Shown piece by piece: positions 1-5,202 of a stretch of 6,706 nucleotides of DNA; positions within the stretch are counted from its first letter, which is position 1; the number at the start of each line of letters is the position of its first letter. The notes under the pieces are model-generated. The model ran no database searches and had not been told where the DNA came from. It saw only the letters and a list, made by a program, of their open reading frames with translations. This DNA is from JANPLN01 sp041736155 (GTDB taxonomy: Bacteria > Bdellovibrionota > Bdellovibrionia > Bdellovibrionales > JAGQZY01). The position numbers and the translations under genes are program-made. Location: NCBI GenBank assembly GCA_041736155.1, contig JBGSUL010000011.1:1-6706 (forward strand). The letters are read 5' to 3'.

Positions 1-91
1 GGATCGCTATTCCCGTCGAAAAGTGCTCTTTAACGATCAAACTCTTCTTTTTCTGTGTAAAACGTTTACGCTTTGTAGGCGTTACTTCCAT
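1..91 (-). CDS. Transposase OrfA-like protein, N-terminal fragment (partial at window edge)
   Basis: The ATG at 91-89 opens a frame of 30 codons that is still open at position 1. The start reads MEVTPTKRKRFTQKKK, followed by SLIVKEHFSTGIAI. A basic start, then an 'RFT..K..IV.E....G' pattern, is the typical opening of the helix-turn-helix OrfA of IS3-family transposases, which binds the IS ends. A purine-rich AGGGGG sits five bases before the ATG on the minus strand (complement of 97-102) and is a good ribosome binding site. The frame is too short for any domain search from this window, and whether the full transposase is intact cannot be seen. An unrelated small DNA-binding protein is the main alternative. 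Confidence 0.55.
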   Translation of the reverse strand, partial: MEVTPTKRKRFTQKKKSLIVKEHFSTGIAI

Positions 92-95
92 AAAG

Positions 96-107
96 ACCCC
101 CTGGGGT
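96..107 (-). promoter_or_regulatory. Small hairpin overlapping the OrfA ribosome binding site
   Basis: The 12 bases at 96-107 can pair as ACCC with GGGT around a four-base loop. On the minus-strand transcript the 3' arm contains most of the AGGGGG ribosome binding site of the OrfA-like gene. Hairpins near IS ends that hide the transposase start on read-through transcripts are known for several insertion sequences. Whether this one acts that way is inference, and the stem is only four pairs. Confidence 0.25.
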
Positions 108-144
108 TGGGTGTCCAAATCAAATCGGGGTCACAAACAGGTTA

Positions 145-178
145 TGGCAGGCCTCTCACTCTCCCCTGCTAGTTTTTT
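145..178 (+). terminator. Candidate intrinsic terminator just outside the IS end
   Basis: The arms 145-151 (tggcagg) and 165-171 (cctgcta) pair over seven positions, including one G-T pair, with a 13-base loop. A run of six T at 173-178 follows. It points along the plus strand and lies 10 bases outside the inferred IS boundary. It may have served a gene now separated from it by the IS. The long loop makes it a modest candidate. Confidence 0.35.
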
Positions 179-286
179 GGTCCTGCGACCCCATTAATCA
201 CCGCAATTTAACCCTCAAACCATTACCTAAAAGCTTAAATTCACAGACTCTTTGACGAGCGAGAAGTCTCATTTTGACTCACGGTA

Positions 287-330
287 TCCTGAGCGAAGCG
301 AAGGACCTCGAGATTCTTCGCTTCGCTCAG
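287..330. repeat. Dispersed repeat copy forming a perfect 15-bp inverted pair
   Basis: CTGAGCGAAGCGAAG at 289-303 is the exact reverse complement of CTTCGCTTCGCTCAG at 316-330, with a 12-base spacer containing the palindrome CTCGAG (307-312). The half-unit 'TCCTGAGCGAAGCGAAGGA' is a motif I recall as widely dispersed between genes in many unrelated bacterial genomes. A related half-unit occurs again at 394-418. As RNA or single-stranded DNA it would form a strong hairpin. No T-tract follows the stem, so it is not a standard terminator. Confidence 0.8.
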
Positions 331-393
331 AAAGACGGGGGAAGTGTCATTTTTTACTGCCACAGCGATACCAGCAGTGCGTTAAAAAATATC

Positions 394-418
394 GTCCTGA
401 GCAAGGCGAAGGATCTCG
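394..418 (+). repeat. Second, diverged copy of the dispersed repeat half-unit
   Basis: TCCTGAGCAAGGCGAAGGA at 395-413, followed by TCTCG, matches the left half of the repeat at 287-311 with a few substitutions (CAAGG for CGAAG, GGATC for GGACC). It is in the same orientation and has no inverted partner beside it. The spacing of about 107 bases between the two copies suggests a small cluster. Confidence 0.7.
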
Positions 419-574
419 GTGAAAATCCGGAGTTTTGAACTGTTAATTTGGCTTGTAAAGGTTTGTAGAAACAAGCCCCCCCTTTTGAATCGAAATTGAT
501 AGATTTCGGATACTCGAAAATTTGGTCAACGAAAAACCGCGTACGAATCTTATTATACGCCGTTATTACGAAAT

Positions 575-601
575 AGTATCGGTATTGTACCGATACTTTT
601 G
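575..601. terminator. Ten-bp perfect hairpin, possible terminator
   Basis: AGTATCGGTA (575-584) and TACCGATACT (588-597) pair perfectly around the loop TTG. On the plus strand TTT then G follows, and on the minus strand ATTTCG follows, so the T-tract is short either way. It could be a weak terminator for transcripts leaving the cytochrome gene leftward, or a binding site for a dimeric regulator. No gene next to it decides between these. Confidence 0.35.
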
Positions 602-695
602 TTCCGAGATTTTGGTAATTTTTTTATGTGGTTTGTCGCGCTCGATAGTTGCATAATTCACATGAAGACCTCCACCGCACCATGAGGGGGTACGA

Positions 696-724
696 CTCTG
701 CTGAGAGGACACGTTGTCCGTGTC
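696..724. other. Two adjacent small hairpins
   Basis: CTCT/AGAG with loop GCTG (696-707) is followed at once by GACACG/CGTGTC with loop TTGTC (708-724). Neither is followed by a T-tract. They lie downstream of the 742-764 terminator on the minus strand. The role is unknown. Confidence 0.4.
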
Positions 725-741
725 TAAAATTTAGCAACTTT

Positions 742-764
742 AAAAAGCCAAAATAATTTTCGGC
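742..764 (-). terminator. Intrinsic terminator of the cytochrome lipoprotein gene
   Basis: On the minus strand, 13 bases after the stop codon, GCC-AAAA pairs with TTTT-GGC (762-764, 757-760 with 750-753, 747-749). There is a three-base loop, one unpaired base at 761, and a run of five T (complement of 742-746). Position and orientation fit the gene ending at 778. Confidence 0.55.
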
Positions 765-777
765 AGTTTATTCGTAT

Positions 778-1422
778 TTAAAACTCTGGTGCACCGGCGT
801 CGATCCATTCAATCACTCTGATCTTCAATTTAGAATCGAGTGGTATCTTCGGCGGCATTTTGTCGGCTTCTAAGGACATGCGGATTTTATTCAGTGACTG
901 AATCACTTGCGTATAATCAGCAAGAGGAAATTTAGCAAACGAAGCATGACAACGAACACAGCGCTTATCAAAAACTTCTGTTTTAAAGTCTTGATAATTG
1001 GTGATGGGTGGATAATCCACCTCGGGAGCTTTTTCGGGAAGACCCAAATGCACCCACTCACGCACCACGGATATTTGTTCATCGGAAAGTTTAGGTTGCT
1101 TCTTGGGCATGGCACCAGAGACGAGCGCCTTCACAAAAGGTGTGTCAACTTCGCCATCTGCCACAATAAAAAGTTTAATGTAGCCAACTAAGGCTGTATA
1201 AGTCGAGAAATCATGATTGCTAAAAATTCCCGAGCTGTCGTGACAGTCCAAACAATACTTTTTAAATAAATGCTCACGGAGAGAGTCATAATTGGGCTCC
1301 AAAAGAGCCGTTTCGGCTTGATCGTCCTTGGGGCTGTCTAAGATGGAAGACCTGGAAAGAACCGTGTGCTCGGGCGAACAGCCCATCATGACAAGTACAA
1401 CCAACAACCCCAACCACTTCAT
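778..1422 (-). CDS. Lipoprotein with two c-type heme-binding sites (diheme cytochrome c-like)
   Basis: The 214-residue product begins with a lipoprotein signal (KWLGLLVVLVMMGC), with the lipidated Cys at residue 15, so it is probably anchored in the envelope facing the periplasm. It carries two heme c attachment motifs, CLDCH (57-61) and CVRCH (155-159). Each is followed about 30-45 residues later by a Met in an 'MP.K' context (M105, M189) that could be the distal heme ligand, and then by an 'I..V.EW...G.PE' helix. The two halves therefore look like a tandem duplication of one small cytochrome domain. A likely role is electron transfer in the periplasm, but the partner is unknown and no respiratory gene lies beside it. 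GGGGGG (1428-1433) precedes the ATG at good spacing. It is divergent from the pseudouridine synthase gene and has its own terminator at 742-764. Confidence 0.85.
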   Translation of the reverse strand: MKWLGLLVVLVMMGCSPEHTVLSRSSILDSPKDDQAETALLEPNYDSLREHLFKKYCLDCHDSSGIFSNHDFSTYTALVGYIKLFIVADGEVDTPFVKALVSGAMPKKQPKLSDEQISVVREWVHLGLPEKAPEVDYPPITNYQDFKTEVFDKRCVRCHASFAKFPLADYTQVIQSLNKIRMSLEADKMPPKIPLDSKLKIRVIEWIDAGAPEF

Positions 1423-1494
1423 CTAAGCCCCCCGACTTGTTCAACTTGTAACAAATCATCTCAGGAAGGTAAAGGGGGCGGCCACGCATAGTTT

Positions 1495-1500
1495 TTTATA
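1495..1500 (-). promoter_or_regulatory. Candidate -10 element for the cytochrome lipoprotein gene
   Basis: On the minus strand TATAAA occurs about 73 bases before the ATG, preceded by TG. No good -35 hexamer is found at 16-18 bases, only TTCACA at about 20. The call rests on one hexamer and is weak. Confidence 0.25.
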
Positions 1501-1539
1501 CAGGAACGAACTATTTCTTATGTGAAAACTTCTCAATTT

Positions 1540-1548
1540 TGTTATAAG
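1540..1548 (+). promoter_or_regulatory. Extended -10 promoter placing transcription start at the rluA-type start codon
   Basis: TGTTATAAG at 1540-1548 is a TGn extended -10 followed by TATAAG (five of six consensus bases). Counting seven bases from its end puts +1 at 1555, the A of the ATG. There is no recognisable -35 hexamer and no good Shine-Dalgarno before this ATG. Both fit an extended -10 promoter and a leaderless message. This is inference from sequence only. Confidence 0.4.
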
Positions 1549-1554
1549 AACGAC

Positions 1555-2187
1555 ATGAACGTTGCCATCCTCTTCCAAAATCCTCACGTGATCGTTGTCG
1601 ATAAACCTGCAAAATGGCTCACAGTCCCTGGGCGCACAGCAGATGATCCTCGCACTGTTCTCGGGCTCTATTTGCAAAAAGAGCTGGGGCTCAAGATCTA
1701 CCCTTTGCATCGTTTGGATGCCGAAGTCAGCGGAATGGTGGCTTACGCCCTCACCGCCGAGTTTCACCGCGCCGCCAGTCGCCTTTTTGAAGAGCGCGAT
1801 ATTCGTAAAACCTACCAAGCCTTCACCAATCCCGGTCCTTTTCCACTGGATACCTCCGTGCGCTGGGAGTCCGTGCTTTTTCGAGGAAAAAAGAGAACCT
1901 ACGAGGCCGCTCACGGAAAACCATCGATCACCGAAGCCAAAGTGGTTCGCGTTTTTGATCAGGGTTTGGAATGGCGTCTCTCCCCACTGACTGGCCGTTC
2001 CCATCAGTTGCGCTATGAACTTTACAAGCACCATTGCCCTATCTGGGGCGACTCCCTTTACGGTTCCCACATCGATTGGCCAGCTGGGGGCATCGCTCTT
2101 CGCGCCATCCAACTGGACTTTCCTGAGGCATTTGCGACCCAGTGGCAACTTCCCGCTTCAATCACCGCGTCCACTCTCGTGATTTGA
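1555..2187 (+). CDS. RluA-family pseudouridine synthase
   Basis: The 210-residue product isomerises uridine to pseudouridine in a structured RNA, probably rRNA or tRNA, in the cytoplasm. Family marks are present in order: 'VIVVDKPA' near the start, the catalytic HRLD (residues 52-55, nucleophile Asp55) within HRLDAEVSGM, 'LTGRSHQLRYEL' (145-156) and 'WGDSLYG' (164-170). The usual T-S-G after the catalytic Asp reads V-S-G here. No S4 RNA-binding domain precedes the catalytic domain, and the length is close to the short RluA/TruC type; the exact target base cannot be told. I chose the ATG at 1555 because the family's first strand begins right after it and an extended -10 lies at 1540-1548. A GTG at 1522 would add 11 residues but lacks a ribosome site. 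No terminator is visible before the next promoter. Confidence 0.88.
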   Translation: MNVAILFQNPHVIVVDKPAKWLTVPGRTADDPRTVLGLYLQKELGLKIYPLHRLDAEVSGMVAYALTAEFHRAASRLFEERDIRKTYQAFTNPGPFPLDTSVRWESVLFRGKKRTYEAAHGKPSITEAKVVRVFDQGLEWRLSPLTGRSHQLRYELYKHHCPIWGDSLYGSHIDWPAGGIALRAIQLDFPEAFATQWQLPASITASTLVI

Positions 2188-2210
2188 AGAAACTAGACCA
2201 CAGATGAGCT

Positions 2211-2237
2211 TTGCTTCTGGCAAAAATTTGGTATGAT
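2211..2237 (+). promoter_or_regulatory. Promoter of the Asn/Tyr/Gly-rich secreted protein gene
   Basis: TTGCTT (2211-2216) and TATGAT (2232-2237) are separated by 15 bases. The -10 is preceded by TGg (2229-2231), giving an extended -10. The inferred start near 2244 leaves a leader of about 26 bases carrying the strong ribosome site at 2256-2266. This suggests the gene is transcribed on its own, apart from the upstream synthase. Confidence 0.5.
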
Positions 2238-2269
2238 TTAGGTGGTACAATTCCAGGGAAAGGAAGCCT

Positions 2270-3334
2270 ATGAATTACCGTCACATTTTATCGTTGTTCA
2301 CATGTCTTTTTGTAGCTGCCAATGTAGCAGCGGCTCCAAAAGAAAAACCCGTTACACACGTTGCCGCGATCGCCATGGCCAACACCATCAATCGCATGGG
2401 CACCGTTGATAACTATCTCAAATGGCTCGGCAAACGTTTGCCCGCGAAAGATATCGAAAGCCTGAAGCAAGAGATGTCACTGTACGGGATCACGCCGGAT
2501 CTCAAATTCCCAAAAATGTCATACAAAGACGACAAGGTTTTCTTCGACAAGAAAAGCACCCTTGTGATCGGCAAAGAGATCACGGTGGGTGGAAAACGTT
2601 TTTCTGTTCAACAAAGATCCATCCGCGATACATTTGCTGATATCTGCGTGCAAATCAAGTGCGTAAAAGTGCCAGGTAAAAGCGCCGCATTTTCGATCTT
2701 TCCTAAAGCCGACGCGAGTTATGGTAACGACTATAACGGCAATAACGGTGGCGGACTCTTCGGTAACTTTAACTGGGGTAATGCTCTCTTAGGCGCTGTC
2801 GCTGGTGGAGCTTTAACGTGTCTCTTCTCCGGTGGGATTAATAATAACAACAATAACAATGGTTATTACAGTAACAATAGCAACTGTCAGCAGAACTGGT
2901 GGAAGGGCGCTCTTGTCGGAGGCGGTATAGGCGGATTTATTAATACCGAGAACAATTATTCCTGCGGCGGAAACTGTAATGTTACTTGTAATGGCGATGA
3001 TTATTACATGAGTAACTACAGTCAGCCTTACTACGATCAAGGCTACGGACAAAATGGCAGCTACTCACAAAGTGGCCGCACAAGAATTTATGCCGGTGGC
3101 ATCACGGGTGCGTACCCGAACCAGTACCAAACTCAACAGTACCCACCTCCGTGCAGTCAGTACCCGCAATATGCGACGGAATTAGCTCAAGATTACAACT
3201 CACCGAACACGGGCTACACACCCTGGGCACAAGCTCCGATCCCCAATTATCAAGATCCCGGTGTTCCCACTTTCGCCGACCCTACACGCGCAGCGGCCAG
3301 CGAACCTAAAAAAGAAAAAGCCAAAGGAAAATAA
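2270..3334 (+). CDS. Secreted Asn/Tyr/Gly-rich protein of unknown function
   Basis: I do not recognise this 354-residue protein. It starts with a signal peptide (hydrophobic core about 6-19, likely signal peptidase I cut in ANVAAA around 20-22), so it is exported. Residues 23-146 form a normal-looking mixed segment with two close cysteines (C126, C131). From about 150 on the composition changes to Asn, Gly, Tyr, Gln and Ser. This part has a run of seven Asn (191-197), two Gly/Ala-rich hydrophobic stretches (171-189 and 211-224) resembling glycine-zipper segments, six more cysteines, and a 'YPQYQTQQYPP'-type Pro/Gln/Tyr region. The tail is charged (KKEKAKGK). Possible roles are a cell-surface or envelope-associated structural protein, or a membrane-inserting one; none is shown. 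AAAGGAAG just before the ATG is a strong ribosome site. It has its own promoter (2211-2237) and converges on uvrC. Confidence 0.85.
   Translation: MNYRHILSLFTCLFVAANVAAAPKEKPVTHVAAIAMANTINRMGTVDNYLKWLGKRLPAKDIESLKQEMSLYGITPDLKFPKMSYKDDKVFFDKKSTLVIGKEITVGGKRFSVQQRSIRDTFADICVQIKCVKVPGKSAAFSIFPKADASYGNDYNGNNGGGLFGNFNWGNALLGAVAGGALTCLFSGGINNNNNNNGYYSNNSNCQQNWWKGALVGGGIGGFINTENNYSCGGNCNVTCNGDDYYMSNYSQPYYDQGYGQNGSYSQSGRTRIYAGGITGAYPNQYQTQQYPPPCSQYPQYATELAQDYNSPNTGYTPWAQAPIPNYQDPGVPTFADPTRAAASEPKKEKAKGK
2840..2860 (+). repeat. Seven-codon AAY run encoding poly-Asn
   Basis: Seven consecutive Asn codons mix AAT and AAC (aat aat aac aac aat aac aat). The mixture shows the run is kept at the protein level rather than being a pure triplet repeat. 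Further Asn codons follow shortly after in the same low-complexity segment. Confidence 0.7.
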
Positions 3335-3358
3335 TTTTTTCCTCAATTTTGCTTCCTT

Positions 3359-3387
3359 AAAAGGCTCTCACCCGAGAGCCTTTTTTT
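3359..3387. terminator. Strong bidirectional intrinsic terminator between convergent genes
   Basis: AAAAGGCTCTC (3359-3369) pairs perfectly with GAGAGCCTTTT (3374-3384) around the loop ACCC. The plus strand has a run of seven T (3381-3387) and the minus strand ends in TTTT. The hairpin is 24 bases after the stop of the secreted-protein gene and about 10 bases after the uvrC stop, so it can end both transcripts. Confidence 0.9.
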
Positions 3388-3397
3388 ATTTCTCAGC

Positions 3398-5113
3398 TCA
3401 ATCATCGTCGGCTAAAAAAGCCTTTTCGCGCAGTTCGCGGTGGAAGCTAATGGCAAACCTATGAGCTTCATCACGCAGACTCACCAAAATACGAAACGCC
3501 TCAGAGCTTGGCGAAAACACGACAGGGTTCTGACGATTGGGCAAATAAAAGCGTTCCATGGTTTTTTCCACCTCGCCTTCATCAAAGCGCCCCTTGGTGC
3601 GCTCCTTAGCGAGCCCAACGATGGGAATATGCTCTTTGTCCAAGTCTTTGAGCGCCTGCATAGCAAACCGCAACTGACCTTTCCCACCATCGACAACTAT
3701 CAGTTGCGGCTCTTCCCACTCCGTGTGTTTAAGTCGGCGCGAAAGAACTTCCTTCATGGCTTCAAAATCATTCATCCCTTCAAAAGATTTAATTTTGTAA
3801 CGACGATACTGATCCTTGTTGGGCACTCCGTCTTCAAACACAACTTGCGAGCCAACAGTCTCCTTACCTTGAAAGGTCGATATGTCATAACACTCGATCC
3901 GTCGAGGAAAGTGTGGCAATTTAAGTTTGTCCTGAATCAACTCTAAAGCTTCTTTCTTCTCTTCACTTTTGGTCACATGATTGAGGAATTTTTTCTCTGC
4001 ATTGGTTTGCGCCATCTCTAACAACTTCTGGCCAAAACTACTGGTCGGAAAAAGAATCTGCACCGGATGGTCGCTATAAAGCTTAAGCACTTCGCCTAAA
4101 AGTTTGCGCAAGTCATGGCCTATATCCAGCGGTAAAAGAATCTCATCTGGCACGACGTTTTCTGCATAATACTGATTGAGGAACGTCATCAACCAATCAC
4201 GCACATCTTCATCGGGCGAAGAGCAATCTAAGAGCGGGAAAAAGTGCCCCTTGTGGCCGATCACGGCGCCTTGGCGAACGTGCAGCGAGCAAATCAAAGT
4301 TCCACGTTGATCGCCATAAAAACTAAACACATCCTGGTCTTTATCAATATCGGTATTGATCACCGATTGCTTTTCTAAAACACGCTGAATCGCCCGCAAA
4401 CTGTCGCGCACGCGTGCCGCCATCTCAAACTTTTCCAAGTCGGCCAAGCCGTTCATTTCCCCTTCGAGTTTTTTTAAGAGTTTAGAATTTTTGTTCTTAA
4501 AAAAACCTTGCGCCAGTTTAATGGATTCCCGATAGTCTTCCACTGAAATCATTTCCACACAGGGCGCAGAACACTTGCCGATGTCATAAGAAATGCATGG
4601 ACGTTTGCGTGTTTTTAAAAAGTGATCCGTGCAGTCGCGCAGTTTGTAAATGTTGTTTAAAAACTCAATCGTATCATGCACGATTTGCCCACTCAAATAG
4701 GGCCCAAAATAAAGTGAGCCGTCTCGCTTCACCTTGCGCGCTAAATAAAAGCGCGGGTATTTATCTTTCACCGACAGGCGAATGTAGGGATAGGATTTGT
4801 CATCCTTCAGGTGAATGTTGTAACGCGGGCGATGCTTTTTGATCAGCGTCGCTTCCAACAACAGCGCTTCCGCTTCTGTTTTGGTGATGATGTATTCAAT
4901 GTGAAAAATATTTCGCACAAGAAACTGAGTTTTGGGACTTTCGTGATTTTTTTGAAAATAACTGCGCACACGATGGCGAAGCTCTTTGGCTTTGCCCACA
5001 TAAATAATTTTGGTGTCCACATTTTTCATAATGTAAACACCGGGAGTGAGCGGAAATTCCGACACCAATTTTTTAAGAGAATCTAATTTAATCTGTAATT
5101 TATTTTCAATCAT
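3398..5113 (-). CDS. uvrC: Excinuclease ABC subunit C (UvrC), lacking the C-terminal HhH domain
   Basis: UvrC cuts the damaged DNA strand on both sides of a lesion after UvrA and UvrB have marked it (nucleotide excision repair). The 571-residue product shows a GIY-YIG nuclease domain (about 20-100: GVY 25-27, YVG 38-40, R46, E87) for the 3' cut. Next come four cysteines C161, C173, C181, C185, placed like those reported to bind a [4Fe-4S] cluster in E. coli UvrC. A UVR/UvrB-binding helix pair (about 208-243) follows, then the RNase H-like nuclease for the 5' cut, with likely catalytic D410, D449, D475 and H551. The protein ends ten residues or so after 'FHRELREK', where most UvrCs, about 600 residues long, continue into a tandem helix-hairpin-helix DNA-binding domain. 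Only some 60 bases and a terminator follow, so the domain is absent rather than frameshifted away. The start at 5113 gives the usual N-terminal length. Confidence 0.95.
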   Translation of the reverse strand: MIENKLQIKLDSLKKLVSEFPLTPGVYIMKNVDTKIIYVGKAKELRHRVRSYFQKNHESPKTQFLVRNIFHIEYIITKTEAEALLLEATLIKKHRPRYNIHLKDDKSYPYIRLSVKDKYPRFYLARKVKRDGSLYFGPYLSGQIVHDTIEFLNNIYKLRDCTDHFLKTRKRPCISYDIGKCSAPCVEMISVEDYRESIKLAQGFFKNKNSKLLKKLEGEMNGLADLEKFEMAARVRDSLRAIQRVLEKQSVINTDIDKDQDVFSFYGDQRGTLICSLHVRQGAVIGHKGHFFPLLDCSSPDEDVRDWLMTFLNQYYAENVVPDEILLPLDIGHDLRKLLGEVLKLYSDHPVQILFPTSSFGQKLLEMAQTNAEKKFLNHVTKSEEKKEALELIQDKLKLPHFPRRIECYDISTFQGKETVGSQVVFEDGVPNKDQYRRYKIKSFEGMNDFEAMKEVLSRRLKHTEWEEPQLIVVDGGKGQLRFAMQALKDLDKEHIPIVGLAKERTKGRFDEGEVEKTMERFYLPNRQNPVVFSPSSEAFRILVSLRDEAHRFAISFHRELREKAFLADDD

Positions 5114-5114
5114 G

Positions 5115-5129
5115 ATAGCTCTTGGCTAT
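5115..5129 (-). promoter_or_regulatory. Small hairpin directly before the uvrC start codon
   Basis: On the minus strand AUAGC and GCUAU pair around a CAAGA loop and end one base before the AUG. The loop and 3' arm hold the only Shine-Dalgarno-like purines (AAGAG). A TACAAT hexamer (complement of 5128-5133), a possible -10, overlaps the distal edge; if that is the real promoter the message would start inside this hairpin. The two readings exclude each other. Confidence 0.25.
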
Positions 5130-5167
5130 TGTATTGACCTGCACGTTGCTAGACACTTAAAAACAAT

Positions 5168-5194
5168 TTGTCATCCCGCGAAATATGGAATAAA
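5168..5194 (+). promoter_or_regulatory. Candidate promoter of the symporter gene
   Basis: TTGTCA (5168-5173, five of six consensus bases) and AATAAA (5189-5194) are 15 bases apart, the latter preceded by TGg. The predicted start, near 5201, lies almost on the ATG at 5203, which has no clear ribosome site. An alternative is TTGACC (5134-5139) with TTAAAA (5157-5162), 17 bases apart. Neither is certain. Confidence 0.3.
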
Positions 5195-5202
5195 GCCACT
5201 GG

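Larger units (their letters stand above)
1..135 (-). mobile_element. Left end of an IS3-like insertion sequence (partial, runs off the window)
   Basis: Read on the minus strand, the element begins at 135 with TGTGACCCCG, followed by a TTTGGACACCC segment at about 109-119. This TG...CCCC...TTTGGACA pattern resembles the terminal inverted repeats of IS150-like groups of the IS3 family. An OrfA-like reading frame starts 44 bases inside, at 91, which is the usual distance for such elements. The other end, OrfB and the target duplication lie outside the window, so the family assignment is inferred from one end plus 30 codons. The exact boundary could be off by a few bases. Confidence 0.55.
136..741. 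other. Long non-coding stretch between the IS end and the cytochrome gene
   Basis: No reading frame here has a convincing start, ribosome site and protein-like composition. The stretch carries a candidate terminator (145-178), two dispersed repeat copies (287-330 and 394-418) and a run of small inverted repeats. These include 450-477 (seven pairs, 14-base loop), 491-508 (cgaaat/atttcg), 575-597, and the adjacent pair 696-707 and 708-724. I recognise no known riboswitch or small RNA. Nothing else was seen in it. Confidence 0.6.

Noticed and set aside
287..418. Repeats as a CRISPR array
   Set aside because: Only two diverged units with no regular spacer pattern and no cas genes.
435..451. TGAACTGTTAATTTGG as a second IS3-type end
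   Set aside because: It shares only a few bases with the end at 109-135, lacks the CCCC block and GGACA, and has no transposase frame beside it.
684..724. CTGAGA within a GC-rich stem region, reminiscent of a TPP riboswitch core
   Set aside because: The other conserved THI-box segments are missing and no thiamin-related gene follows on this strand.
682..756. A 24-codon frame starting at the ATG at 682
   Set aside because: It has no ribosome site, overlaps two hairpins and the opposite-strand terminator, and its composition is not protein-like.
1522..1554. GTG start giving 11 extra residues to the pseudouridine synthase
   Set aside because: No ribosome site at useful spacing; the extra residues precede the family's normal start and overlap the likely promoter.
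2813..3052. Opposite-strand frame rich in Val, Ile and Thr within the secreted-protein gene
   Set aside because: It is the mirror of the Asn/Tyr-rich codons, lacks a ribosome site, and the sense-strand gene is well supported.
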